64,000 bases of DNA from Verrucomicrobiota bacterium. GTDB taxonomy: Bacteria > Chlamydiota > Chlamydiia > Chlamydiales > Rhabdochlamydiaceae. Under the pieces are notes generated by a model that saw nothing but the letters and a program-made list of their open reading frames with translations, searched no databases and had not been told where the DNA came from. The translations under genes and the position numbers were made by a program. Shown here one piece after another: positions 45,494 through 54,794 of this stretch. The stretch's first letter is position 1. Each line of letters opens with the position of its first letter. Location of the stretch: NCBI GenBank assembly GCA_018240065.1, contig JAFEGH010000003.1:1-64000 (forward strand), in the 5' to 3' direction.

Positions 45494-45520
45494 TTAGCAG
45501 TCCGGCGACTGGACTGCTTG
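45494..45520 (-). promoter_or_regulatory. CIRCE-like operator (may double as gdh terminator)
   Basis: TTAGCAGTC-N9-GACTGCTTG, 27 bases, has the exact nine-nine-nine layout of CIRCE (TTAGCACTC-N9-GAGTGCTAA). It differs by a complementary swap in both arms plus two end mismatches. It lies six bases upstream of the -35 box. The same hairpin followed by AATTTTTC on the minus strand lies 38 bases after the glutamate dehydrogenase stop, so termination is an alternative or additional role. Confidence 0.55.
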
Positions 45521-45557
45521 TTTTTCCTTTTTGTAGTTGATTATTAAATGTTTATGA

Positions 45558-48500
45558 TTAGCCGTTTCCGACGATCAAGGGATCCTGAGTGATCAAGGGC
45601 AGCACATCGATCAGCGACGGCGACCAATCCAATCCACGGTAGTAGACGATCCGCGAGGCGATGTGGCAGGCGATGATCGCCTTTTTATGCACATCGGGCA
45701 CCTCGAGAAGGACCCTCTTTTGATACTTGTTCCTAAGCAGGGGGGGAGAATAGTTCAAAAGACAGCGGATCAAGGGGTCTTTTGGATCGTTGGAGAGGGT
45801 GACCGTCTGAAGATAGGCGCTCAACTGGTCCTTATACATGTTGATCCGTTCTGAGACCCACTCGGAAATATCAGTGAGCAGCGCCTGTGTCTCTCTGTGA
45901 GTCTTGAGCATCAGCTGGGCCTCGTCGCGCGATCTGTCCTTGATGATCTCGAGGATTTCGGCGACGACGGTGGGCTTTTCTTTGAGGAACTCCTCTTCGG
46001 AAAGGGTCAGGCTGAAGAGCACTTCGAAGGAAGAGCAGGTGACGCCGCCCTTGTTCGCGGAGCTGTCCTTGATGATGATGACTCCTAATTTTTCCAGCGA
46101 GCGGCGGGCCCAGGGAGTAAGATAGAGGTTGGCTCCTTCGATAATAGCCTTGGCTGTCGGCTTGCCTGTTTCATCGAGGAAGTCTTTCACGTTGTTTTCA
46201 TTCAATGTCCTCGGACGTCCTCCGCCGGGGATGAAGATGTCTGCTTTGACCTGGTGGACGTTATGCCTTAGAAGATGGTTCATCTCATTTCCGGAGAGCC
46301 ATTCTTCGACAAGCTTGCCGCCGATTTTTCTCCAACACAGTGTCTGCTGCGCGTAGGCAGTCTGCTCCCGTTTGGTGCGGGTGTCGAGCAAAAAGCCCCC
46401 TTCGCTCAATTTTTCAGGGGGATAGAAGCGGATCGGTTTGGATTCGAGGAAGAGCTGATGGATGATTTCCAGATCGAGTCCTTTTGGATCAAAGATCGTG
46501 CCCGAGACGTCGATTGTCGCAAGCAGCTTTGCCGTCTTGCGATAGTAGCGATAGAGATTTTCCATTTGGTTTCCGGCAACATCGCCGTCGGGACCGCCCG
46601 ACATCTTGATCGTAAACTCCTGCCTGGCGGGGTCGATGCCTAAATATTTAAGAACCTCTTCCATATAGACATTCACGCCGAGCGACGTCACGCCATATTC
46701 CTTATGATTGATGCCGGCGCCCGGTTTGCTTGAAATAAACGCGCCGCCCGGTTTGTAATCATAATGTTTGCTGAAAGAGGCGATCCATTCGATCATCGCA
46801 TTGTGCATGTTCTCGTCGGGTCCGAGATAGATGTACTCGGGCTTTTTCCAATAGTCGACAATGTTTTTAGCCCTGAGCTTGCCGTCGGCCTCGCAGTTGA
46901 TCAGCGCCAGGAAGCTCTCGATATAGGAGCGCTGGGTCTGATAGAGGTATTCCAGCTTCTGCGCTTTATGGAATGCGGAGAGCTTTTCCTTGATCTCATC
47001 CGCATTCATTCCCGCATCTTCCAGCTCTCGCCTATAAATATCTTCTTCGGACAAGAGGCGTTCGTAAGGCTCAAGAAAGATCACCCCTTTTGCGCCGCCT
47101 TCGGGAATGTCTTTGTTCTTTTTATTCTGCGTATACGCCAGATTGTAGCATTCGGAAAAGACGTTGTTCCTCTCGGCGAGCATCTGCTCCATCCTCTCGG
47201 GAAATACCGTGCGCAAGCCTCCGCGGGAAAGATCCCGGAAGCGGATGTGGAAGCCGATAAAGTAGAGTCCTTTCATGAAGAAAACAGCGTAGGGCAGTTC
47301 CGGGAACTTGTCCTTCCTGTCAAAAGGGAGATAGTCCAGATAAGCCGGATCGAGGCGGAAGCAGAAAGCAGTCTTGTTCCTGCGGTAGTAATTGGTCTTG
47401 AGAGTATAGTCGACCATGTTCATCCCCTGCTTCAGGATGTTCTTCCTTCGCGTGTCGTTGAGCTGGTTGCCTGTGTCGAGGTTGTCGACAAGCCTGATGT
47501 AATCTTCGCGGATCTTCATGTAGTCTTCGAGATTGGCAGTCTCGGGATTGAATTTCGCGTCGAATGCCTGCACGAGTTTGACCGTCAGTTCAGGATGGCG
47601 GCACAGACCGTCCTCTATGTGGTCGAGGGCGTACATGTTGACGTCAGCGTGAACGAGCGACTGATGGATGAAATAGACCATTGTCTTGACGAGGTTGCCC
47701 TGGTTGCCAGTCAGAAGACCTGTATCGATGAAAGCGCTTTCGATCGTTTGCATCCCTTCGAAGTATTTCAACGTCACCATTTCTTTCAGGAAATCGGGCA
47801 GGTTGGCCTCTTCCCACGCAGCGCCTCCTTTCATTCCGTGAAGCCCCAGAGACATGATCAATATATTCTGATGGCTATAGGGATCGATATAGGTGGCGTT
47901 GACCCTCTTCATCGCCAAACCGTGGCGATGGATCACTTCGGCAAGATGATAGAGGAAGTTGTACTTGGGAACATTCCGCCAGGCCAGGACGATCTGCAGC
48001 GACGGAGTGTCTTTTTTGCCTTTCCAGTCTTCGTTATAGCGGACCTCATACTGGCAATTATCGCGCGATTTTGCGCGGAAATACATATCTAGCGCCATGA
48101 CCAGGCGCTCTTTTGTCATCGATTTTAAAAACAGGGGACTTAAAGAAGCGATCAGCCTGTGGACGTCGTTTTCTGTGGCCTGGGCATTGCGCAACTTGAC
48201 CTGGTCCACGATCTCTTTTTCCTGTTCGGGCGGATAGAGGTCTTCAGCTGTTTTTTCGACGAAGTCGCTGAAGAGAATCCTGGCGATGCGCAAAGGAGCT
48301 TTGACTCCCGGAAAAGGAGGCGGTTCGTTAGAGACGAACGAGCGGTAATTTTTGATCCCGTAGCTCTTGTAATGTCTTAAGACGCGAAGATCTGCATCAG
48401 GGCTGTCCAGGCTCAAAGTGAATGCCATATTCTTGAGATGGATATTGGAAAAATAGTCGTTCAGGTTGAACCCCATCAGACTGTATACGATCAAGAGAAT

Positions 48501-48647
48501 GCTGTCCTGATCGACCTCCTCGAAAAAGCTTGCCGGCATATGCTTTTCGATCCAGGAGTAGTATTCCTCGAACCGCTTGCTCTCCTTCTGGATCGCCGCC
48601 TGGAGCTGCTCTTTCGATAGTCTCTTCATTTTAGGTGGGGTACTCAT
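45558..48647 (-). CDS. Large NAD-specific glutamate dehydrogenase
   Basis: 1029 residues with AGGAG upstream of the ATG. The central to C-terminal part has dehydrogenase motifs: GGAKGVIFLEP (substrate Lys), KMSGGPDGDVAGNQME (NAD fold), IFIPGGGRPRTLNENNV and AIIEGANLYLTPWARR, VIIIKDSSANKGGVTCSSFEVL. The size and long regulatory N-terminus place it with the 115-kDa class (yeast GDH2-like), not the 50-kDa hexameric type. It oxidises glutamate to 2-oxoglutarate and ammonia, feeding host-derived glutamate into the TCA cycle. Upstream lie 413 AT-rich bases shared with the divergent kinase-like gene. Confidence 0.9.
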   Translation of the reverse strand: MSTPPKMKRLSKEQLQAAIQKESKRFEEYYSWIEKHMPASFFEEVDQDSILLIVYSLMGFNLNDYFSNIHLKNMAFTLSLDSPDADLRVLRHYKSYGIKNYRSFVSNEPPPFPGVKAPLRIARILFSDFVEKTAEDLYPPEQEKEIVDQVKLRNAQATENDVHRLIASLSPLFLKSMTKERLVMALDMYFRAKSRDNCQYEVRYNEDWKGKKDTPSLQIVLAWRNVPKYNFLYHLAEVIHRHGLAMKRVNATYIDPYSHQNILIMSLGLHGMKGGAAWEEANLPDFLKEMVTLKYFEGMQTIESAFIDTGLLTGNQGNLVKTMVYFIHQSLVHADVNMYALDHIEDGLCRHPELTVKLVQAFDAKFNPETANLEDYMKIREDYIRLVDNLDTGNQLNDTRRKNILKQGMNMVDYTLKTNYYRRNKTAFCFRLDPAYLDYLPFDRKDKFPELPYAVFFMKGLYFIGFHIRFRDLSRGGLRTVFPERMEQMLAERNNVFSECYNLAYTQNKKNKDIPEGGAKGVIFLEPYERLLSEEDIYRRELEDAGMNADEIKEKLSAFHKAQKLEYLYQTQRSYIESFLALINCEADGKLRAKNIVDYWKKPEYIYLGPDENMHNAMIEWIASFSKHYDYKPGGAFISSKPGAGINHKEYGVTSLGVNVYMEEVLKYLGIDPARQEFTIKMSGGPDGDVAGNQMENLYRYYRKTAKLLATIDVSGTIFDPKGLDLEIIHQLFLESKPIRFYPPEKLSEGGFLLDTRTKREQTAYAQQTLCWRKIGGKLVEEWLSGNEMNHLLRHNVHQVKADIFIPGGGRPRTLNENNVKDFLDETGKPTAKAIIEGANLYLTPWARRSLEKLGVIIIKDSSANKGGVTCSSFEVLFSLTLSEEEFLKEKPTVVAEILEIIKDRSRDEAQLMLKTHRETQALLTDISEWVSERINMYKDQLSAYLQTVTLSNDPKDPLIRCLLNYSPPLLRNKYQKRVLLEVPDVHKKAIIACHIASRIVYYRGLDWSPSLIDVLPLITQDPLIVGNG

Positions 48648-49060
48648 GGAGGCTCCTGTATCTAGCGTCTGTCGGCAATTCTCTGCAATTAACTATCTAA
48701 AATATTAATAAATAGCAGTTTACATTCGATTTGGCGGGATCCTGGAACCATCCAGCCGCCGCCACACCCAACAGATATCACTTTTAAAATATTTTTTTCA
48801 CTAATAAGTCTCTTTGTCAGCGCATTTCTGAGGGTGTGAATAATAAAAAATTAACTTTAATTATAAAGACGGATTATCAGTAGGGCGTGTTCTAGCCGAA
48901 ATGAATGAATTAAATCTTTAAATATAAGGTATATATTTTAAAATGATATTTTTGCGGTTAAATAGTGATTCAATATATATTTCAATTAATGTATAATGTG
49001 TCTTAATTGAATATTTAAATTTTATTAATTTGTAAAAAATGTAATTTTTTTGGGGTTGTT
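48648..49060. other. AT-rich divergent intergenic region
   Basis: 413 bases between the glutamate dehydrogenase start and the first kinase-like gene. Very AT-rich over its right 200 bases. TATAAT at 48992-48997 sits 63 bases before the kinase-like ATG in the context TGTATAATGT, repeated in front of the glycosyltransferase-LicD gene. No RNA gene seen. Confidence 0.4.
48992..48997 (+). promoter_or_regulatory. Candidate -10 box of PI4K-like gene 1
   Basis: TATAAT in the 10-base context TGTATAATGT. No good -35 partner was found, so this rests on the consensus -10 and on the identical context at 55448-55457. Confidence 0.35.
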
Positions 49061-50992
49061 ATGTCAGTCACTAAACCGGGTCCTTTTCCTTTATACTTTC
49101 AAAAGATCGATCCGATTCAACTCGGAGGGCAGGTCGCTTCTCTGCAAGATAATGAGAGGGGAGCGTTGGAAGGAACTGTCTTTCAGTTGGCTGCAGCTGA
49201 GGGTGTTCAGGACTTAGGATGGGAATGGGGAAAGCACCACCTATTTGATAGCCCTAACCGCCTCGTTTCCGCTTTCCTGGAAAGGAAAAAAGCCTATTTA
49301 CAGGAACATTCAGGTTGCTCTGACCGGATTGCCGATTTAGTGATACGGTGCTGTCCTCTTGTGGACAGGACAGACATTAATGCGAGCGTCCTCGATGAGA
49401 TTGTCGGTAGAGCCAAATGCCTTTCCGATTTGGAAAAATTGAAGAAACAACTCAACGCAAAATATTCCGATCTGCACCTTGCAACCTCTGATCAGGATGA
49501 TCAGCTCAGCAGGGCATTCAGAAGCCAGGAAGTCCGTTTGCTTGCGATGCCCGGGGTAATGAGCGAGGCCGATAGAGCAAGAGTGGGCCATATCTCATCG
49601 GTTCTTAAGGAATTGATCAATGGAAATTATGACCAGCCGACAGTCAGATTGATCCTTGAGAAGCTTCTTTTGAAAGAATCGCTTCGGCCAAGCACTTCAG
49701 ATATTCAAAGTTCTGAAAAACTGATGGAAATACAAGCTGAAGCCAAAAGAAGGATTGCCAGCTGCACGCTTGCCCGAGCCGATGACAATGTCGTCACCAA
49801 AGATATCTTTGTAGTCCCTTCATCCGCACAGAAAAAAGGGAAAGTCAAACCGCTTGATCCTCGCTCTGCGGCCAGGGAAGTCTACGCCTTTCATTGCGAC
49901 CGCATGCTGGGCATCGGGATGACCGCGCCGACAGCGCATCTGAGAGTGGAAAATTTAGCCTCGCGTGTTGATGAGATCAGAAGACTTTTTTTATCCGCTC
50001 AAAAGAGTGAAAAAGGAAAGGATCCTGACACTGCTAAATCAATCAGAGATCACGCTTGCAAATTGTTGAATGAAGCCGATTTCCCATTGGATGTCAGGAA
50101 CGCTATTTTTGGCGAAATGTACGTTTTATGCGGAGATAATCGTTGCATTGATGATCTGGGGCAGAAGCTGTTTTTTGATACTAACGGCTTTCAAGCTACA
50201 GATAGAGAAAAGGCGGTGGCGATTCAAAATTATATGGACTCATTTGCTTTTAAAGAGCACATGCATCGATTTAACATGAAAGGCACTGTTCAGATATGGC
50301 TTAACGATTGCCAACGCGGCTATGAATATATTGTCAAAGATCCCGAAGGAGGCGCGAAGCTGAAGACCGCACCGAAGACTCTTGCCCATCTCTACGCTGT
50401 TTTAGGGATGCTCAAAGGGTCAAAGGATTGCTCATCGGGCAACACTCTTGTCGAATTTGATCCTAAGGAAAAGAAGGTCGTCAACTTCTGGGACATGGAC
50501 GATGAGCGGTCAATGCCGCTCAGTCATGACTTTTGGCATATCCGCATGTGGCAAATGGGCCTTCCCCAGTGCGCTCAGCCCTTCGACAGGGCGGTGCTCC
50601 TCATGCTTACGGATCCATCGATCATCTCTAGACTCAAGAAGCTCCAATCCTCTCCCCAGATCTCAAATTCAGAATATAGAACACAAGTGGAGCGCCTTGA
50701 AAAAATGACGGCTCTATTCCAGTCTGAGTTGCAAAAGGAGCAAATTGCTCTTACTCCCCGTGAATTGTTCTTTGCTCTCTTCCAAGGAAGCAGAGAAGAT
50801 TATATGAGGGTCAAGGAAGGGTTCAATAACGATAAATCGTTTAGTGAGGAGGGGATCAGGATATCCCCCATTGAGCTGTTTGAATTCCATCTCCCTGAAA
50901 TGGGCCGGACAGCATGGTATACCGGGGATGGAAATGAAATGAAAAAAGTGGGCGAGAACATGCGCTCGCTCTATTTTCCGGACCTACCTTAA
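49061..50992 (+). CDS. Putative phosphatidylinositol 4-kinase-like protein 1 (effector candidate)
   Basis: 643 residues, no signal peptide or membrane helix. By eye, the C-terminal half follows PI4K type II order: VKPLDP (262-267, compare FKPxDEEP with the ATP lysine), REVYAFHCDRMLGIGMTAPT (273-292, compare EVAAYLLDxxLGxxxVPxT), GTVQIW (408-413), catalytic loop KDCSSGNTLV (455-464, compare DRGNDNWLI), metal site FWDMDDERSMP (476-486, compare AIDNGLAFP) and MWQMGLPQCAQPFDRA (496-511, compare WAWLPQAKxPFS). The loop Arg/His is replaced, so activity may be altered. The N-terminal 240 residues are helical and unrecognised. Paralogous to the next gene (same order, about half identical by eye). Lipid or protein kinase activity toward the host is inferred. 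Confidence 0.65.
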   Translation: MSVTKPGPFPLYFQKIDPIQLGGQVASLQDNERGALEGTVFQLAAAEGVQDLGWEWGKHHLFDSPNRLVSAFLERKKAYLQEHSGCSDRIADLVIRCCPLVDRTDINASVLDEIVGRAKCLSDLEKLKKQLNAKYSDLHLATSDQDDQLSRAFRSQEVRLLAMPGVMSEADRARVGHISSVLKELINGNYDQPTVRLILEKLLLKESLRPSTSDIQSSEKLMEIQAEAKRRIASCTLARADDNVVTKDIFVVPSSAQKKGKVKPLDPRSAAREVYAFHCDRMLGIGMTAPTAHLRVENLASRVDEIRRLFLSAQKSEKGKDPDTAKSIRDHACKLLNEADFPLDVRNAIFGEMYVLCGDNRCIDDLGQKLFFDTNGFQATDREKAVAIQNYMDSFAFKEHMHRFNMKGTVQIWLNDCQRGYEYIVKDPEGGAKLKTAPKTLAHLYAVLGMLKGSKDCSSGNTLVEFDPKEKKVVNFWDMDDERSMPLSHDFWHIRMWQMGLPQCAQPFDRAVLLMLTDPSIISRLKKLQSSPQISNSEYRTQVERLEKMTALFQSELQKEQIALTPRELFFALFQGSREDYMRVKEGFNNDKSFSEEGIRISPIELFEFHLPEMGRTAWYTGDGNEMKKVGENMRSLYFPDLP

Positions 50993-51022
50993 GCTTTCAT
51001 CCGTCTACTGGGGGCGCAGATT

Positions 51023-51110
51023 CGGCCATTAAATGGCCGGGCGGCGCAAAGAGAGCCTGGGGGAGCGCGAAGCTCCCCTCAACCACCTAAATCTCGGGCA
51101 TTAAGGCCCG
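51023..51110 (+). other. Structured GC-rich intergenic segment with three hairpins
   Basis: Three consecutive stem-loops: CGGCCAT-taa-ATGGCCG (51023-51039), GGGGAGC-gcgaa-GCTCCCC (51060-51078) and CGGGC-attaag-GCCCG (51095-51110). It is an island of high GC in an otherwise AT-rich gap between the two kinase-like paralogues. No T-run follows, so these are not ordinary terminators. A small RNA or repeat element is possible. Confidence 0.4.
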
Positions 51111-51351
51111 GGTTCGTCCAAAAGCGGCAAATCCAGTAAAATCAACTTGTAAATTATTGAGGTAAGTCCCTGGGGCGCGACTTAATTCAATTAAATAATT
51201 ATTTGTTGCTCTTTCGTTGCAACTAAAAGCTGCGTTGAATTTATTATTTAATATTGATTTATGTAAAATTAGTTGTTATAATTAATGTTAAATTTATTAA
51301 AACATAAATAGTAGATTTGTGTTTTTATGCTATTATTTTTTTGAGATGAGC

Positions 51352-53226
51352 ATGTCAGTAAAAAATGTAAGCCCTTTTCCTCTCTATTTTCAAATTCCGA
51401 AGTCAGATGAGCTGGCGTTGGATATTGACGCTTTGGACTCGAGTGGGGAAGAGGAGATGCAAAGATGGGTTTATCCTCTCTCTGATGCGAACGGTAAAAG
51501 AAAATGGGGGGAGATCCCTCTAAACGATGTCTCAGACCGATATATCGCAGCTTTTCTGGAAAGGACGAAGGCGCAATTTCAAAGTTATTCAGGCTGCTCG
51601 GATCGCGTGGCGGATTTGGTGATGCGAAGCTGTCCTCTTGTGGACCGTCATCACATAGAGCCAATCATCCAGTGTGAATTAGCCATCAGAATGAAATGCC
51701 TGTCTGTATTGGAAAAGCTTCAAGGCCAGCTCAATGTTAGGTATCCCCACTTGCAATTAGGAACTTCCGATGGCGATGATATCCGCAGCCAGGCATGGAG
51801 AAGTCATGAGGCCTTCATATTGACGTTCCCGAGCATATTGGAATCGGATGACCTTGAGCAGATTTCTCATTTCTGTCTGGTCGTCCAGGAATTGATCAAT
51901 GGGAATTATGATCGGGCCTCTGTGGGCGTGATCATCGACAGGCTCCTTCTAAAAGAGTCTCGGCGTCCCCTCTCTTCCGATTTAGACAGCTGTCTTAAGC
52001 TTCGGAAAATTCAAGCCATGGCAAAAATGAAGATCGCATCAGGAACTCTTGCCAGGGCGAAGGAATCTCTCTACAAAGACATATTTGTGATTTCCTCATC
52101 TGATACGAAAGAAGGAAAAGTCAAACCCCTGCACCCTCGGGATGCCGAGCGAGAGGTTTACGCCTATCATTGCGACCGGACATTTGGTTTTGGGATGACT
52201 GCCCCGACTGAAGGCTTGAGATTGGGGAATTTATTTCAGCGAGTCGAAGAGATCAGAAGGGCTTTTGAGTCCGCCAAAAACAGTGAACGAAAAAAAGATG
52301 ATCACTCGGCAGAGAAGAGCCGCCGCCAGGCTTTTGAACTCTTAAGTGCTCCAGATTTCCCAAGCGCTGTCAGAAATGCAATTTTTGGAGAAATGTATCA
52401 TTTGTGCGGGGAGCACCGCATCGTGGATGGGTTAGGCGAGAAGCTGTTTTATGGACTGGAAAAAGAAAGAATAACAGACGCTCAGAGAGCTTTTGCGATC
52501 CAAAGCTACATGAATTCCTCGGCCTTTAAGGAGCATATGATGAAATTTGGCCTTCAGGGATCGGTCCAAATATGGAAGAATCATTGCAGCCGCGCTTATG
52601 AGCTCATTGTCCAGGATCCGAAGGGAGGAGACAAGCTAATGACCGCTCCAAAAGCCCTTGTCCATCTCTACGCTCTTTTGGGAATATTGAAGGGCTCGAA
52701 GGACTGTTCCTCTGGAAATACTCTTGTGGAATTTGATTTTTTTCTGCAGCGGGTGGTGAATTTCTGGGACATGGACGATGAAAGGTCAATGCCCCCTTCA
52801 CACGATTTTCGGGAGCTGCGCTTATGGCAAATGGGGCTGCCGCAATGTGCGGAGCCTTTTGACAGGGCCACTCTTCTTCTGTTCACCGATCCTTCGCTTT
52901 TACAAAAAATGAAGAGGCTGCAGTCGTCCCCTTATTTCTCTAGATCGGAACATCGGGCGCAAATGGAACGCCTGGAAAAGATCGTTGCAGTATTTGCGAA
53001 GGAATTGAGTAAGGATCAAATCACTCTCACGCCGCGCGAATTGTTTTTTACGCTCTTTCCCGGATCCAAAGAGGAGTTTGAGAAGTGCGCTGACGAGGTA
53101 AAATCTCCCATCGAAACGTTTGAGTTCAATCTGGGCAATATGGGGAGAGGAGCTTGGTATAGCGAAATCGAGGATGAAGTAAAAAGCGTCCGCAGAAACA
53201 TGCAGACGCTTTTTTCAAGCAACTAG
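51352..53226 (+). CDS. Putative phosphatidylinositol 4-kinase-like protein 2 (effector candidate)
   Basis: 624 residues from MSVKNVSPFPLYFQ, chosen because the paralogue begins MSVTKPGPFPLYFQ; upstream ATG/TTG options exist at 51346 and 51319. It has the same motifs as gene 1: GKVKPLHPRDAEREVYAYHCD, KDCSSGNTLVEF, VVNFWDMDDERSMP and WQMGLPQCAEPFDRA. Conservation is strongest in the putative ATP and metal sites and weaker in the N-terminus, which argues for retained enzymatic function in both copies. TATAAT lies at 51277-51282. The end of the gene overlaps a terminator hairpin. Function is inferred as for gene 1. Confidence 0.65.
   Translation: MSVKNVSPFPLYFQIPKSDELALDIDALDSSGEEEMQRWVYPLSDANGKRKWGEIPLNDVSDRYIAAFLERTKAQFQSYSGCSDRVADLVMRSCPLVDRHHIEPIIQCELAIRMKCLSVLEKLQGQLNVRYPHLQLGTSDGDDIRSQAWRSHEAFILTFPSILESDDLEQISHFCLVVQELINGNYDRASVGVIIDRLLLKESRRPLSSDLDSCLKLRKIQAMAKMKIASGTLARAKESLYKDIFVISSSDTKEGKVKPLHPRDAEREVYAYHCDRTFGFGMTAPTEGLRLGNLFQRVEEIRRAFESAKNSERKKDDHSAEKSRRQAFELLSAPDFPSAVRNAIFGEMYHLCGEHRIVDGLGEKLFYGLEKERITDAQRAFAIQSYMNSSAFKEHMMKFGLQGSVQIWKNHCSRAYELIVQDPKGGDKLMTAPKALVHLYALLGILKGSKDCSSGNTLVEFDFFLQRVVNFWDMDDERSMPPSHDFRELRLWQMGLPQCAEPFDRATLLLFTDPSLLQKMKRLQSSPYFSRSEHRAQMERLEKIVAVFAKELSKDQITLTPRELFFTLFPGSKEEFEKCADEVKSPIETFEFNLGNMGRGAWYSEIEDEVKSVRRNMQTLFSSN
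53181..53215 (+). terminator. Terminator overlapping the end of PI4K-like gene 2
   Basis: Stem AAAAAGCGTC with GACGCTTTTT plus an inner GCA/TGC pair. The T-run ends 11 bases before the end of the coding sequence, so the terminator is embedded in the last codons. It could also serve the convergent phosphatase gene. Confidence 0.7.
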
Positions 53227-53255
53227 GTGCGATCCCTAGTCCTGTTAATCAAAAG

Positions 53256-54794
53256 TTAACTCTCTGAAAGCAGCCTGAGCGTGCGATAACAGAAATGGTA
53301 TTGATCCGTCGCCTGCATCATGCTGTTGCACCGTCCTTCTTCAGGATCGCGCTGCCTCTCTACGCTGCGTTTAATATCTATTTTCCCTTCCTTTAGTAGA
53401 GGATATTGATCCAGCAGCGTGATCAGGGCGCTTGTCCGACCGACCCCTGCATGGCAATGGACGACAACCGGCCCTTTCTCAGGCAATACCTGGCGCAGAG
53501 CATCGACTGTTTTCACAAGATAGGCCGCTGCACGCTCATTGCCGGCAGAAAAATCACGCCAGTTCTGATATTGGAAATGATGGATGATCCGCGGCTCCTC
53601 TCCTTCCTTCCAAATTTTTATTTTTCGAAGGATGATCGCGTGGGGCTCCTCTTCGTGGGGAGACTGGCGCCAGCTGGGATCTGTGACGAATTGGGGTTCT
53701 TCCATCAACTCGAGATGGATCTTCCCATATTGTTCTTTATTGCATTTTGCAAAAGGGAAATAGATTTCATCCCCTGGATCGCCAAGTCGGTTGAGCATGA
53801 CCACGATCGGCACATTCTGCTCGAGCGCCATCGACCAAAAATCCTCTTTCGTATGCGGCATGGGAGACTGTGTGCCGATATACTGTTTCCCTAATACGAA
53901 ACTTGCATTGATATACCTTCCCGATGAGAGGGGGACGAGAGTTTTGTCATAGGGGAAGTTGTTAAAGGGGAAGCGGGTATTGGGCCCGTTCATCGGAAAT
54001 CTGGCGATTTGGGTATGGGACCTATTGAAATCTTCATTGATCCGAGAATTAAGGTCGTCGATCTCCCCCACTATTTCGTGATCGGTTTTAGCAAGACAGT
54101 CGGGAATCTTTTTGTCGCTGCCGATTGCAGAGATCAACCCCTTCAATTGAGTAGGAGGGGAGGCTTGGCTGCATCCGCCGAACTCTCTGCGAATTTCCAT
54201 GAGAAGGCGTCCCATCTCATTTGCGCCGGTCCCATCGGAATCATCTGTCCAGAAAGGATCCATTTTTTTGTAGGGAGAATGTAGGCACAGATAGGAGTCG
54301 ACCGTGAGCAGAAGGCGGCTGAGCAAATCCTGATTTTCTCCAAATTTTGCCCTGAGGACATGGTACATCGTCTCAGATCGCTTTTCATGCCAGCCAGGTG
54401 TTTTGCAAAGATGCTTCTCAGCGGAAAAGGCGTAGGCCTGCTTCGCATCCATCGTTGTAAAGCGCTTCATCAAGTCAGGTTGGCCTATAAATTTCTGCGC
54501 CTCATAGGCTGCCGTTGCGCAAGTATAATGAAGCCCTCCGAACTCCACGGGAGAGGGGTAATCATTGGATAAAAATGAAAAATGAGGATTGCAGCCGGTT
54601 CCAAAAAGAACGCATTTACCTTTTAGAGAGGTAGTAACAAATTGGGAAAGTTGATTCTGCGCGGAGGGAAGGGAGGAATGGATGACAGGTACAGGATCTA
54701 ATGGATCCCCTTCCATTTCAATTTGGGGGAAGCCGAATAACACAGGTTCCATTCCGAAGGAAGGATTACGGGGATTAACTGTCAAAGTAGCCAT
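53256..54794 (-). CDS. NADAR (YbiA-like) domain fused to classical protein tyrosine phosphatase
   Basis: 512 residues; AAGGAG precedes the ATG. Residues about 60-207 are a NADAR/YbiA domain: FLSNDYPSPVEFGGLHYTCATAAYEAQKF, WHEKRSETMYHVLRAKF, and FWTDDSDGTGANEMGRLLMEIR. Residues about 250-512 are a eukaryotic-type PTP: YINASFVLGKQYIGTQ, DFWSMALEQNVPIVVMLN, WPD-loop-like NWRDF (Asp414), signature HCHAGVGRT (Cys447) and Q-loop QATDQYHF. NADAR domains hydrolyse N-glycosidic bonds, including ADP-ribose on guanine in DNA; PTPs dephosphorylate Tyr. The fusion suggests a two-headed effector. Both active sites look intact. Convergent with PI4K-like gene 2. Confidence 0.83.
   Translation of the reverse strand: MATLTVNPRNPSFGMEPVLFGFPQIEMEGDPLDPVPVIHSSLPSAQNQLSQFVTTSLKGKCVLFGTGCNPHFSFLSNDYPSPVEFGGLHYTCATAAYEAQKFIGQPDLMKRFTTMDAKQAYAFSAEKHLCKTPGWHEKRSETMYHVLRAKFGENQDLLSRLLLTVDSYLCLHSPYKKMDPFWTDDSDGTGANEMGRLLMEIRREFGGCSQASPPTQLKGLISAIGSDKKIPDCLAKTDHEIVGEIDDLNSRINEDFNRSHTQIARFPMNGPNTRFPFNNFPYDKTLVPLSSGRYINASFVLGKQYIGTQSPMPHTKEDFWSMALEQNVPIVVMLNRLGDPGDEIYFPFAKCNKEQYGKIHLELMEEPQFVTDPSWRQSPHEEEPHAIILRKIKIWKEGEEPRIIHHFQYQNWRDFSAGNERAAAYLVKTVDALRQVLPEKGPVVVHCHAGVGRTSALITLLDQYPLLKEGKIDIKRSVERQRDPEEGRCNSMMQATDQYHFCYRTLRLLSES

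Noticed and set aside
45494..45520. Hairpin as only a gdh terminator
   Set aside because: Rejected as the sole explanation because its 9-9-9 spacing and arm sequence match CIRCE and it abuts the hrcA promoter.
46764..48092. 442-codon antisense frame opposite the glutamate dehydrogenase gene
   Set aside because: Opposite a well-supported enzyme; no motif or ribosome site.
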